Notes: generated from the letters alone by a model not told the origin. 16,342 bases of DNA from an uncultured Mycoplasmatota bacterium (GCA_947643295.1 CANRVM010000009.1:1-16342); one strand, 5' to 3'. Shown: positions 1-8,713, numbered from the stretch's first letter. Program-made: numbers and translations.

Positions 1-2
1 TT

Positions 3-3000
3 ACTAAAAATTGTCTTGCCTATACAATGACTGTTGGAAGCAATGTAGATAAAATTGCAATTCTTGGAGTTAGTGAAGATCAAAAAGCTAGTGTTATAGG
101 AAATGGAGAATATACACTAGTAACAGGAAGTAATAATATTGATATTACTGTAAAAGCAGAAAATGGAGATACCAAAGTATATCGATTAACAATTACAAAG
201 GAAGCCTCTAGTAATGCTAATCTTAGTATGATAATTGCAAAAGAAAGTGTTCTAGATCCAGCTTTTGAAAAGAATAAAACAGATTATGTGTTAAAGGTAA
301 TTGAAAATGTTACAAGCTTAACATTAACAATTACTCCAGAAGATTCTAAAGCTAGTTATGAAGTGATTGGCAATGAAAACTTTGTAATAGGAGAAAATAT
401 AGTTACAGTTAGAGTAACAGCAGAAGATAAAACAACCAAAGATTATAATTTAACTGTAATTAGACAAGAATCAGGAACTACTAGTAATCGATTAATAAAA
501 TTAGAAGTTGATCAAGGAATATTAGATCCAACTTTTGATCCAGATACAAATTATTATGAAATAGAACTTCCAAATGACATAACAAGTATTACATTAAATG
601 GAGAATTAGAAGATAAGAACGCAACTGTTACTGGTTTTGGTGATTATAACCTAACAGTTGGGCAAAATGTATTAAGTGTTACTGTAACATCTGTTGAAAA
701 TGTTGTTAGATATTATCAAATAGTAGTGACTAGAAAAGAAGTAGATGAGGCACGACTTGCAAGTTTACAAGTAGCAGATACTACATTACAACCAAGTTTT
801 GATAAGAATGTATTTGAGTATTCTCTTACTGCAACAGAATCACAATTAACAATTCATGCAGTACCTTTAGATAGTGATGCAACCATAGAAATCATTGGTA
901 ATAAAGATTTAAAACTTGGAGTAAATCAAGTAATTATTCGAGTAACAGCAAAAGATAAAAAGACAATCAAAGATTACGTGTTAAATGTTAATAGAAGCAA
1001 ATCAATTAACAATAATCTAAAATCTCTAAAGGTAGATGGAGCAACAATTTCCCCTGCTTTTGAAAAATCAACTACTCTATATACTGCAACAGTGAGTAGT
1101 GAAGTAAATACAATTCAAATAGAGGCACTGCCAGAAGATTTACTTGCTCAAGTAAGAGGAGATGGTGAAATCACTCTAACTCCTGGCGTTAATAATATTG
1201 AAATTGAAGTAGAGAGTGAAGCAGGAACAAAAAAAATCTATACAATTGTTGTCACAAGAGAAGCAAGCAGTAACAACTACTTAGAATCTCTTACTACCTC
1301 GAGTGGTTCCTTAAATCCTTCCTTTACAAAAGAAGTAAATGACTATGTAGTGGTAGTCCCTTATGAAGTAGACGATATTTTAGTTGAAGGAAAAGCAGAA
1401 GATAGCAAAGCAAAGGTATCTGGATTTAAGAAATATACACTAGATGTTGGTGTCAATAGCATTGATATTATTGTAATTGCGGAGGATGGTTCTAGTAATA
1501 CGTATAATCTTAAAATTAGAAGAGAGGCACTTGTTAGTTCGAAACTACAAAACTTAAGTGCCAAGAGTTATTCTTTTAATCAGCCGTTTAATAAAGAAGT
1601 GTATGATTATAATTTGACAGTTGATAGTGAAGTGGATTCTTTGGTGTTAAATATTGTCCCACTTGATTCAAATGCAACATATCGTGTCGTTGGAAATAAT
1701 GACTTTATAGTAGGAATGAATATTGTTAAAATTATTGTTACAGATAGTTTAGGTATAGATACTTCTACTTATACTCTAAATGTAAATAAACAAAACTATT
1801 CTAATACTTATTTATCTTATATTTACACAAACCATGGTACCCTTACACCAAACTTTATTAAAACGACATTAGATTATACTGTCAATGTCAGTAATGAAGT
1901 TGATAGTATAGAGGTATTAGCAGAGCCTGAGGTTTCTACTAATACTGTAACTGGACCAGATACTTATACCTTAGTACCAGGAGATAATAATATTGAATTA
2001 AAAGTAGAGACACCAACAGGAGTTTCAAGAGTTTATCATGTCAATATTGTAAGGGAAAAGAAATCAAAGAATCACTTAGTAAATCTACAAGTAAAAGTAG
2101 AGGGAGAACTACAAACTTTAACTCCAGACTTTCAAAGTGATACTTTAGAATATAGTTTAGATGTTTCTAAAGCAACAACTTCCATTGAAATACTTGGAAA
2201 AGCAGAAGATGGTGCTACTGTCAAAGGATTGGGTATGAAACAAGTAAAATCAGGTGTTAATCTTTATCAGATTATCGTAACGAGTGAAGATGGAGAAATT
2301 AAGATTTATCAATTAACTGTTAATAAAGAAAAATCCAATAATAATAATTTAGTAGATATCATTCCAAGTGTTGGAACCTTATCTCCAGAGTTTAGTTCTA
2401 ATCAAGATGAGTATAGCCTTGTTTTAGATGCTAGTGCATCTATCTTATCTTTTCAAGTAGTAAAAGATGATCCTTCTTCTAAAGTTAGTGGTATTGCTGT
2501 AGAAACAGTACCAGATGGCTTATCACAAAGAGAAATCTTAGTAGAGGCAGAAGATGGAAGTGTCCATAAATATACAATTAATGTTTATAAAGAAAAAACA
2601 GATGAAGCACGCCTTGTGAATTTAGAAATAAGTGGTTATACCTTTAATGAGACATTTGATAAAGATATTTATACTTATACATTAACAGTACCAAATAATA
2701 AGTATGCACTTTTATCTAGTGAAGTGGTAGCGATTCCAATGGATAGCAATGCAACAGTTTCTAAAACATCTTCTTTAACACTTTCTAGTATAGCAACAAA
2801 TATCTATACAATTGTAGTAACAGCAAAAGATGGATTCACAAAAAAGACATACACAATTGCAATTGACAGAGAAAAGGGTAGTGATTCTACACTTTCTAAG
2901 TTGGAATTTAGTTTTGGAAACTTCACAGAAACATTCTCTCCAACAAAAACAGAATACACCTTAAAAGTTCCAAAAAATATTACTATTATCAATTCAAGTG

Positions 3001-3680
3001 ATGTTGAAGCGGTTCCAACAGATAGTGATGCAACAATTACTATTCCAAGTAACTTTACGTTTGATTCAGATCATACAGTGTATGAAATTATAGTGGAGAG
3101 TGCAGATAAAAGTAGTATAACAACGTATACGATAAATTTGGAATTATTAGAATCTAGTAATGCATTATTAAGTAGTTTATCTGTAAACCATGGAGTATTA
3201 TCTCCAACCTTTGATAAAAATCATAATCACTATACGTTAGATTTGGATAGTGAAATAGATACCTTAGAAATTACTGCTACTAAAGAGGATGAAAAAGCTA
3301 CCATTACAGGAGCTGGAACAAAAACAGTGGTAACTGGTTTAAATCGTTATGAAATAGTGGTAACGGCAGAAGATGGAACAGTTAATACTTATGTTATAGG
3401 AGCAATTAGAAAGCAATCATCCAATACCAATATTATCGATATTATTCCATCACATGGAAGTTTATCTCCAAGTTATAGTAGTGAAATAGATACTTATGAG
3501 GTGGAAGTAGGAGAAGAAATTGATACTATCGATTTCGAAGTTCAGCTAGAAAACAAAAGAGCAACAGTCTCTGGTAATAAAGATAATAATTTAAACTATG
3601 GAGAAAATGATATTACGATTACCATAGAAGCAGAAGATAAAACAACAAAGGAAGTTCATATTAAAGTTACTAGAGAAAAG
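3..3680 (+). repeat. Tandem protein repeat array, about 13.7 cadherin-like units
   Basis: Units of about 265-275 bp are recognisable at the protein level. Each has an N-terminal S-x-N-x-x-L-x-x-L segment, a G-x-L-x-P-x-F turn, a Y-x-L-x-V strand, an E-D-x-x-A-T-V segment, and a final T-Y-x-I-x-V-x-R-E-K strand. At the DNA level the units have diverged strongly, so this is an old array and not a recent expansion. The units around residues 860-1040 carry small insertions near the Y-x-L-x-V-P strand. Confidence 0.85.
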
Positions 3681-4397
3681 AAAATAACAACTATTGAAGT
3701 GGTAGAAGAAATATTAATGGATGTGGGAGATATTGAAGTGGTGGAAGTAAAAATTCTTCCAGAAGATGCTACTAATAAAGAATTAGTATGGCAAAGTAGT
3801 AATTCTAATATAGTAACAGTAACAAATGGAACATTAGAAGCAAAAGCTTTAGGAGAAGCTACTATTATTGTATCAAGTGTGAAAGACAGTACTATTCAAA
3901 AGGAAATTAAGGTTCGAGTTCTAAATTTAAAGATTAGTAGTGATATTTACGATGTAAGAAGAGATGTTCTAAACTTAAATGATAGTAATAAAATTCAACA
4001 TATGGTGATTGGTGCAGAAGTTCTTGAAAATTTAGATACATTTATTTCTAAATTAAAGAATGAAAAAGAACTGATTAAAATTTATACGATTAATAATGAT
4101 GAAATAACAGATAAAGCCAATACAACAGTATCAACAGGACAAATCATTAAATTAGAATATAAAGATAAGGTATTTGATAGTGTTTATATCGTAGTAAGAG
4201 GAGAAGTAACCAAAGAAGGTATTATTGATATTGATGATTATGCCGAGGTAGCAAGACAAATTTTATCGAAACGGATTTATAGTCATGATTCATTAGAATA
4301 TAAGGCAAGTGATGTTATAGAAACAGATAATCTTGATGTAGATGATTCTCAAAAAATTGCTAAGTTTATTTTAGGAAGAGATAAAACGATGAATTAA
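3..4397 (+). CDS. Large surface protein: cadherin-like repeats, Ig-like group 2 domain, dockerin-like C-terminus (5' partial)
   Basis: The frame is open to the left edge and the codons at 3-26 still fit the repeat pattern, so the ATG at 27 is internal and the true start lies upstream. Counting from that Met, residues 1-59 finish one repeat and residues 60-1218 hold 13 complete repeats of about 89 residues. These resemble the Pfam cadherin-like beta-sandwich family, with recurring L-x-P-x-F, acidic-pair/K-A-T, and A-E-D-G-T-x-x-Y motifs and a terminal R-E-K. Residues about 1219-1300 look like a bacterial Ig-like group 2 domain (W-x-S-S-N, then G-x-A-T-I). Residues about 1303-1390 form a linker domain, and 1392-1454 resemble a two-loop type I dockerin. 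No Cys occurs after the ATG at 27, and there is no LPXTG motif or C-terminal membrane segment. The inferred role is an extracellular adhesin or scaffold; the ligand is unknown and the signal peptide would lie outside the window. Confidence 0.85.
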   Translation, partial: TKNCLAYTMTVGSNVDKIAILGVSEDQKASVIGNGEYTLVTGSNNIDITVKAENGDTKVYRLTITKEASSNANLSMIIAKESVLDPAFEKNKTDYVLKVIENVTSLTLTITPEDSKASYEVIGNENFVIGENIVTVRVTAEDKTTKDYNLTVIRQESGTTSNRLIKLEVDQGILDPTFDPDTNYYEIELPNDITSITLNGELEDKNATVTGFGDYNLTVGQNVLSVTVTSVENVVRYYQIVVTRKEVDEARLASLQVADTTLQPSFDKNVFEYSLTATESQLTIHAVPLDSDATIEIIGNKDLKLGVNQVIIRVTAKDKKTIKDYVLNVNRSKSINNNLKSLKVDGATISPAFEKSTTLYTATVSSEVNTIQIEALPEDLLAQVRGDGEITLTPGVNNIEIEVESEAGTKKIYTIVVTREASSNNYLESLTTSSGSLNPSFTKEVNDYVVVVPYEVDDILVEGKAEDSKAKVSGFKKYTLDVGVNSIDIIVIAEDGSSNTYNLKIRREALVSSKLQNLSAKSYSFNQPFNKEVYDYNLTVDSEVDSLVLNIVPLDSNATYRVVGNNDFIVGMNIVKIIVTDSLGIDTSTYTLNVNKQNYSNTYLSYIYTNHGTLTPNFIKTTLDYTVNVSNEVDSIEVLAEPEVSTNTVTGPDTYTLVPGDNNIELKVETPTGVSRVYHVNIVREKKSKNHLVNLQVKVEGELQTLTPDFQSDTLEYSLDVSKATTSIEILGKAEDGATVKGLGMKQVKSGVNLYQIIVTSEDGEIKIYQLTVNKEKSNNNNLVDIIPSVGTLSPEFSSNQDEYSLVLDASASILSFQVVKDDPSSKVSGIAVETVPDGLSQREILVEAEDGSVHKYTINVYKEKTDEARLVNLEISGYTFNETFDKDIYTYTLTVPNNKYALLSSEVVAIPMDSNATVSKTSSLTLSSIATNIYTIVVTAKDGFTKKTYTIAIDREKGSDSTLSKLEFSFGNFTETFSPTKTEYTLKVPKNITIINSSDVEAVPTDSDATITIPSNFTFDSDHTVYEIIVESADKSSITTYTINLELLESSNALLSSLSVNHGVLSPTFDKNHNHYTLDLDSEIDTLEITATKEDEKATITGAGTKTVVTGLNRYEIVVTAEDGTVNTYVIGAIRKQSSNTNIIDIIPSHGSLSPSYSSEIDTYEVEVGEEIDTIDFEVQLENKRATVSGNKDNNLNYGENDITITIEAEDKTTKEVHIKVTREKKITTIEVVEEILMDVGDIEVVEVKILPEDATNKELVWQSSNSNIVTVTNGTLEAKALGEATIIVSSVKDSTIQKEIKVRVLNLKISSDIYDVRRDVLNLNDSNKIQHMVIGAEVLENLDTFISKLKNEKELIKIYTINNDEITDKANTTVSTGQIIKLEYKDKVFDSVYIVVRGEVTKEGIIDIDDYAEVARQILSKRIYSHDSLEYKASDVIETDNLDVDDSQKIAKFILGRDKTMN

Positions 4398-4420
4398 GAA
4401 CATAAGTATAAGAAATTTCT

Positions 4421-4448
4421 TTGAAAAAAAGAAAAAATATGATATACT
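4421..4448 (+). promoter_or_regulatory. Sigma-A-type promoter of the rimP-nusA operon
   Basis: A TTGAAA box (4421-4426) is followed after 16 bases by TATACT (4443-4448), which places the transcription start near 4455. The TTG of this -35 box is in frame with rimP and could be mistaken for its start codon. Confidence 0.6.
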
Positions 4449-4464
4449 ATAAAAAAGAAAGGAG

Positions 4465-4495
4465 GAGTGGAAGAAAATTTCCACTCTTTTCTCTT
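4465..4495 (+). terminator. Leader hairpin upstream of rimP, probable attenuator
   Basis: A perfect 8-bp stem (GAGTGGAA 4465-4472 with TTCCACTC 4479-4486) and a 6-base loop are followed by TTTTCTCTT. The hairpin lies between the promoter and the rimP ribosome binding site, so it sits in the 5' leader of the nusA operon and not at the end of the upstream gene. NusA generally enhances pausing and intrinsic termination, so feedback on its own operon is a reasonable inference. A purine-rich AAAGGAGG (4457-4464) immediately precedes and partly overlaps the stem. Confidence 0.6.
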
Positions 4496-4513
4496 GAAAG
4501 GGAGGTGCTATTT

Positions 4514-4774
4514 ATAAAAGAAGTAGTTAGTAATCTTGTTAATTCTAAATTAAAAGAATTAAACATATATGTTAGTGATGCTTTTAAAACCATAGAGGAA
4601 GGAAAGACGATATTTAATATTGTTCTAGATAGTGAAGAAGTAATAGACTTAAATCGAATTACAGAAGCATCAAGAATGATTAATAAAATAATGGATGAGA
4701 CAGATTTAATTGCTCATGATTATGATGAATTAGATATTTATTCGGAGGAAAAAGGAGATAGTAGTAATGAATAG
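4514..4774 (+). CDS. rimP: Short RimP, ribosome maturation factor (N-terminal domain only)
   Basis: RimP assists 30S subunit maturation. The product matches the RimP N-terminal domain: a helix ending K-E-L-N-I, then E-E-G-K-T-x-F-N-I-V-L-D-S, then R-I-T-E-A-S-R-x-I-N and D-E-T-D-L-I. It stops after about 86 residues, whereas B. subtilis RimP has about 156, so the C-terminal SH3-like domain is absent. The start is unusual. The strong ribosome binding site GGAGGTG (4501-4507) is 8 bases before an in-frame ATA at 4514, and no ATG is nearby. GTG at 4505 is in frame but lies inside the binding site, and TTG at 4421 is the promoter -35 box. The stop overlaps the nusA start by 8 bases. The position before nusA supports the assignment. 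Confidence 0.7.
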   Translation: MKEVVSNLVNSKLKELNIYVSDAFKTIEEGKTIFNIVLDSEEVIDLNRITEASRMINKIMDETDLIAHDYDELDIYSEEKGDSSNE

Positions 4775-5897
4775 TAAAGAATTTTTAAGTGCTGTTGATA
4801 ATATTGTAAAAGAAAAAGGAATTGATAGAGAAGAAGTGTTTGAAGCAATGGAACTTGCTCTTACTTCTGCTTATAAGAAAAATTTCCATAAAACGAATGT
4901 AAAAGTTTTAATCAGTCGTGAAACAGGAGAAATTAAAGTATATTCTTATCTAACAGTTGTTTCAGATGACAAACCAGATGATTATTCTGATAACTTTGAA
5001 GTAGATGAGGAAGGTAACGAAATTGAAGAAGATATCTTCAAACCAGATATTGAAATTAGGCTTAGTGATGCGAGAAGGGAAGACAAAACATTAGAAGTTG
5101 GAGATACTCTTGATACTGAAGTAACACCAAAAGATTTTGGACGAGTAGCAGCATCTACTGCGAAACAAGTTATTGTTCAAAAAATGAGAGAGGCAGAAAG
5201 AAATAGTATCATGGAAGAGTTTGGTGATAAACAAGATGAGATGTTAATTGGTACTGTTGCTTTAGAAGATACCGATAACTATTTTATTGATCTTGGAAGA
5301 ACAAATGGTATCTTACCTAAAAAAGATACGATTCCTGGTGAAAAAATAGAAATGGGTAGTCAGATTAAAGTATACGTATCGAAAGTAGATAATAATGGAA
5401 AAAGCTTACTTATTTTACTTTCTAGAAGTCACTATGGTTTTGTAAAACGTTTATTTGAACATGAGATACCAGAATTATCTGATGGGTCCGTTTTATTATA
5501 TAGTGTCGCAAGAGAGGTGGGGTTCAGAAGTAAAGTGGCTGTTTATTCTGAACGTGCTAATATCGATCCAATTGGAGCTTGTATTGGAGAAAAAGGAAGC
5601 CGTATTGCTCGCATTATTGAAGAATTAGGTGGAGAAAAAATTGATATTGTAAGATATGATAAAGATCCTTCTATCTTTATTGAGAATGCATTATCACCTG
5701 CTAAAAATTTAACTGTTGCCATAACGGATCCGAAAAAGCAAGAAGCGATGGTGATTGCAGATAAAGAAAATTATTCTCTAGCAATTGGTAAAAAAGGACA
5801 AAATGCTAGACTTGCTAGTCGCTTAACTCATTATAAAATTGATATTAAAACACAAGAAGAGGCAGCAAGCGAGGGTATTAATTTTAGAGAAGAATAA
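4767..5897 (+). CDS. nusA: Transcription termination/antitermination factor NusA
   Basis: NusA binds RNA polymerase and nascent RNA and modulates pausing, termination and antitermination. The 376-residue length is close to B. subtilis NusA (371). Domains in order are: N-terminal RNAP-binding domain (about 1-150, with T-P-K-D-F-G-R at 120-126 and Q-K-M-R-E-A-E-R near 138-145), S1 domain (about 158-222), KH1 (about 265-325, I-G-E-K-G-S-R-I) and KH2 (about 326-365, I-G-K-K-G-Q-N-A-R at 340-348). Residues about 68-95 form an acidic insertion relative to B. subtilis. KH1 has GEKG where GPKG is common. There is no extended acidic C-terminal tail. An AAGGAG-type ribosome binding site (4752-4757) lies inside the end of rimP, and the 8-bp overlap implies translational coupling. 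Confidence 0.97.
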   Translation: MNSKEFLSAVDNIVKEKGIDREEVFEAMELALTSAYKKNFHKTNVKVLISRETGEIKVYSYLTVVSDDKPDDYSDNFEVDEEGNEIEEDIFKPDIEIRLSDARREDKTLEVGDTLDTEVTPKDFGRVAASTAKQVIVQKMREAERNSIMEEFGDKQDEMLIGTVALEDTDNYFIDLGRTNGILPKKDTIPGEKIEMGSQIKVYVSKVDNNGKSLLILLSRSHYGFVKRLFEHEIPELSDGSVLLYSVAREVGFRSKVAVYSERANIDPIGACIGEKGSRIARIIEELGGEKIDIVRYDKDPSIFIENALSPAKNLTVAITDPKKQEAMVIADKENYSLAIGKKGQNARLASRLTHYKIDIKTQEEAASEGINFREE

Positions 5898-5915
5898 AAA
5901 AAGGAGGAATCAAGA

Positions 5916-6191
5916 GTGAAAGTAAGAAAAATTCCTTTAAGAACTTGTGTTGTCACCAAAGAAGTTTTACCAAAAAAAGAGTTGCTTCGAATTGTTAGAA
6001 CCAAAGAAGATGGCGTTGTTGCTGATGAGACAGGGAAAATAAATGGTAGAGGTGCTTATATCAAAAAAAGCATAGAAGTGTTAGAAAAAGCGAAGAAAAG
6101 TAAAATCTTAGAAAAAAGACTAGAAGCAGAAATGGATGATAGTGTTTATGAACAAATAAGAAAAATAATTGAAAGAGGTGAGGAAAGATGA
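5916..6191 (+). CDS. ylxR: YlxR family RNA-binding protein
   Basis: This small basic protein of 91 residues carries the YlxR signature: P-L-R-T-C-V near residues 6-11, E-L-L-R-I-V-R, then D-E-T-G-K-x-N-G-R-G-A-Y. Family members sit between nusA and infB and have been proposed to bind RNA or act as a nucleoid-associated regulator; the molecular role here is inferred. Translation starts at GTG, chosen because a strong AAGGAGG (5901-5907) lies 8 bases upstream. The gene ends in TGA and overlaps infB by 4 bases (ATGA). The L7Ae-like ylxQ that usually follows in Firmicutes is missing. Confidence 0.93.
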   Translation: MKVRKIPLRTCVVTKEVLPKKELLRIVRTKEDGVVADETGKINGRGAYIKKSIEVLEKAKKSKILEKRLEAEMDDSVYEQIRKIIERGEER

Positions 6192-8311
6192 TGAATTTAT
6201 TAGAGTATGCAGAAGATACAGGTCTTGATATTCAAATTGTGAAAAAGATGTGTGATAAAATAGGAATATCTTATGAAGATGAAAACTCACAGTTAACAGA
6301 AGATGATATTATTTTATTAGATAATGAAATGCAAGACCAAGAAGATTATGTTTCGGATAGTGAGGAAGAATCCTATGAAGAAGAAATCGAAGATAAAGCA
6401 GAAAAGCTTGCATCCCTAACAAGTTTTGATTTAGATAATCAAGAAAATTTTCAAAAACTAAAGAAAAGTTCTGTGAAGAAACAAGAAGCAAAAACGAATT
6501 TTATAAAAGAAAGAAAAAAAATCTATAAGCATCGTGAGAAATTACAAAGTAATGAAGTAAAAAAAGATGAAAATGTAGTTTTATACAAGGAAGGAATGAC
6601 AATTTCCGAACTTGCTGGTTTGCTTTCTGTATCTAGTACAGAATTAATCAAAAAAGTAATGTCACTAGGAGTAATGGCCTCACAGAATCAAAGTATTGAC
6701 TTTGAAACTTGTGAAGTGTTAGTAGCAGACTACAATAAAGAATTAAAAAGAGAGGAAACGCAAGATATCTCTAATTTTGAAAATTATGAAATTGAAGAAG
6801 ATGCAGAAAACTTAATCGAAAGAGCTCCTGTTGTTACGATTATGGGACATGTCGATCATGGAAAAACGACTCTTTTAGATTATATTCGTAAAAGTCATGT
6901 AGCAAGTAATGAAGCAGGAGGAATTACCCAGGCAATTGGTGCTTATTCCGTAACTTGTAATGATAAAAAAATTACTTTTATCGATACACCAGGACATGAG
7001 GCTTTTACGGAAATGAGAGCAAGAGGAGCTTCGGTTACAGATATTGTTATCATCATAGTAGCAGCAGATGATGGAATTATGCCACAAACAAAAGAAGCTA
7101 TTGATCATGCCAAAGCAGCAGGTGTTCCTATTATTGTTGCGATTAATAAAATTGATAAAGAAGATGCAAATATAGAAAGAATCATGACCGAATTAGTAGA
7201 AAATGGACTTACTCCAGAAGAATGGGGTGGAGATACCATGATTTGTAAAATCTCTGCCTTAACTGGTTTGGGTGTAGATGATTTACTTTCCAATGTATTA
7301 TTAGTTGCGGAGATGCAAGAATTAAAAGCTAATCCAAATCGATATGCAACGGGTACGGTTATTGAGGCAAAAAAAGATAAGCAAATAGGGTCTGTTGTTT
7401 CTTTACTAATTCAAAGTGGAACATTAAGACTAGGAGATCCTATTGTCATTGGAACGAGTTATGGAAAAATTAGAACGCTAAAAAATGATTTGGGTCAGAA
7501 TATTGTAGAAGCCATTCCATCTACTCCAGTAGAGGTGACAGGAATTTCGGAAATACCATCCGCAGGAGATAAATTTATGGCATTTGAAACCGAAAAACAA
7601 GCAAAATCAATTGCTGAAGAAAGAAAAGTTCGTTCTAGAGAACAAGATACCAACAGAACAGGAATGACACTAGATGATTTATTTGGAAAAATTCAAGAAG
7701 GTATCAAAGAGATTAATATAATTATCAAAGCCGATGTTAAGGGAAGTTCGGAAGCAGTTAAATCTTCACTTGAAAAAATAGAAGTAGATGGCGTAAAGAT
7801 AAATATTATTAGAAATAGTGTAGGTGCGATTACCGAAAGTGATATTGTTTTGGCATCCGCTTCTAATGCTTTCATTATTGGATTTAATGTAAGAGCAAAC
7901 CAAAATACTTTAGACATTGCCAAAAATTATGGAGTAGAAATCAGAACTTATGACATTATTTATAAGGTAGTAGAAGATATGGAAGATGCCATGAAAGGAA
8001 TGTTAGATCCAGAGTATGAAGAAAGTGTTGTAGGAACAGCAGAAATCAGACAATTATTTAAATTCTCAAAAGTAGGATTAATCGCTGGTTGTCACGTTTT
8101 AACAGGTACGGTTAAAAATAATTTAAGTGCTAGAATTGTTCGTGATGGTATCGTTGTTTATAATGGAAAAGTAAAGACATTACAGCATGAAAAAGATCAA
8201 GTAAAAGAAGTAAGAAAAGATATGGATTGTGGAATTACCTTAGAAAATTGTCAAGATTATAAAGAAAAAGATATCATAGAAGTCTATGAACTGATTGAAG
8301 TAAAAAGATAG
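6188..8311 (+). CDS. infB: Translation initiation factor IF-2
   Basis: This GTPase delivers fMet-tRNA to the 30S subunit and promotes 70S joining. It has 707 residues, close to the B. subtilis form. Residues about 1-130 are a charged, poorly conserved region with an acidic patch (about 51-71). Residues about 133-185 are an IF2_N-like domain (G-M-T-I-S-E-L-A). The G domain carries G1 G-H-V-D-H-G-K-T (220-227), G2 G-G-I-T-Q (244-248), G3 D-T-P-G-H (266-270), G4 N-K-I-D (320-323) and G5 S-A-L (356-358). Domains II-IV follow and end in the usual [11 protein letters not shown] region. ATG 6188 is preferred to ATG 6191 because GAGGTGA (6175-6181) is better spaced for it and it gives the ATGA overlap with ylxR. 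Confidence 0.98.
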   Translation: MMNLLEYAEDTGLDIQIVKKMCDKIGISYEDENSQLTEDDIILLDNEMQDQEDYVSDSEEESYEEEIEDKAEKLASLTSFDLDNQENFQKLKKSSVKKQEAKTNFIKERKKIYKHREKLQSNEVKKDENVVLYKEGMTISELAGLLSVSSTELIKKVMSLGVMASQNQSIDFETCEVLVADYNKELKREETQDISNFENYEIEEDAENLIERAPVVTIMGHVDHGKTTLLDYIRKSHVASNEAGGITQAIGAYSVTCNDKKITFIDTPGHEAFTEMRARGASVTDIVIIIVAADDGIMPQTKEAIDHAKAAGVPIIVAINKIDKEDANIERIMTELVENGLTPEEWGGDTMICKISALTGLGVDDLLSNVLLVAEMQELKANPNRYATGTVIEAKKDKQIGSVVSLLIQSGTLRLGDPIVIGTSYGKIRTLKNDLGQNIVEAIPSTPVEVTGISEIPSAGDKFMAFETEKQAKSIAEERKVRSREQDTNRTGMTLDDLFGKIQEGIKEINIIIKADVKGSSEAVKSSLEKIEVDGVKINIIRNSVGAITESDIVLASASNAFIIGFNVRANQNTLDIAKNYGVEIRTYDIIYKVVEDMEDAMKGMLDPEYEESVVGTAEIRQLFKFSKVGLIAGCHVLTGTVKNNLSARIVRDGIVVYNGKVKTLQHEKDQVKEVRKDMDCGITLENCQDYKEKDIIEVYELIEVKR

Positions 8312-8331
8312 AAAGAATGTAGGAGAATGAT

Positions 8332-8685
8332 ATGGCAAGTGTAAAAATAGAGAGATTAAATCATACCGTAATGGAAGAGATTAGTAAGATTCTAATGACG
8401 GAAATAAAGGATGAAGATATTCAATTTGTTACTATCACAGGGGTAGATATTACCAGTGATTTGAGTTTTGCAAAAGTGTATTTTACGGTACTGAATGTAG
8501 AGAAAAAAGCTTCTACTTTGGAAGCCTTAAATGGAGCAAGTCATTTTATTCGAGGAGAATTATCAAAAAGAATTGAAGTAAGACATACTCCTGAATTAAA
8601 ATTTATTTATGATGATTCGATAGAATATGGAGAACATATCGAAGATGTCATTGAAAAAATACATGGAAATGAGAAAGCACTTTAG
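8332..8685 (+). CDS. rbfA: 30S ribosome-binding factor RbfA
   Basis: RbfA is a 30S maturation and cold-adaptation factor with a KH-like fold. The 117-residue product has the family pattern: R-L-N-H-T-V-M-E-E-I-S near the N-terminus, V-T-I-T-G-V-D-I-T-S-D-L-S-F-A-K-V-Y-F-T-V mid-protein, and R-H-T-P-E-L-K-F-I-Y-D-D-S-I-E-Y-G near the end. AGGAG (8321-8325) precedes the ATG by 6 bases. The gene follows infB directly as in many Firmicutes, but the intervening ylxP and the downstream truB-ribF found elsewhere are absent. It is probably the last gene of the nusA-infB operon, although the next gene begins only 28 bases later. Confidence 0.96.
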   Translation: MASVKIERLNHTVMEEISKILMTEIKDEDIQFVTITGVDITSDLSFAKVYFTVLNVEKKASTLEALNGASHFIRGELSKRIEVRHTPELKFIYDDSIEYGEHIEDVIEKIHGNEKAL

Positions 8686-8694
8686 GTGTTTTTC
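8673..8694 (+). terminator. Weak hairpin over the rbfA stop codon
   Basis: GAAAGCAC (8673-8680) can pair with GTGTTTTT (8686-8693) using two G-U pairs, with the rbfA stop TAG in the 5-base loop. The T-run is consumed by the stem, so termination would be inefficient and read-through into the next gene is likely. It is listed mainly because it follows the stop-in-hairpin pattern seen elsewhere in the window. Confidence 0.3.
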
Positions 8695-8713
8695 TTCATA
8701 AGGAGGAAAGAAT

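Noticed and set aside
3..3680. CRISPR-like or recent tandem DNA repeats
   Set aside because: Periodicity is visible only in the protein; the nucleotide units differ throughout and there are no short direct repeats with spacers.
4410..4421. Palindrome AAGAAATTTCTT after the surface-protein gene
   Set aside because: It has no loop and only a short A-rich continuation, so it is not a terminator. It overlaps the next promoter and is probably AT-rich chance.
4421..4423. TTG as the rimP start codon
   Set aside because: It is the -35 box of the promoter, no ribosome binding site precedes it, and the resulting N-terminus would be translated through the leader hairpin.
6189..6191. TGA read as Trp, as in mycoplasmas
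   Set aside because: ylxR ends at TGA at the normal family length and in an ATGA overlap with infB, while Trp is encoded by TGG throughout.
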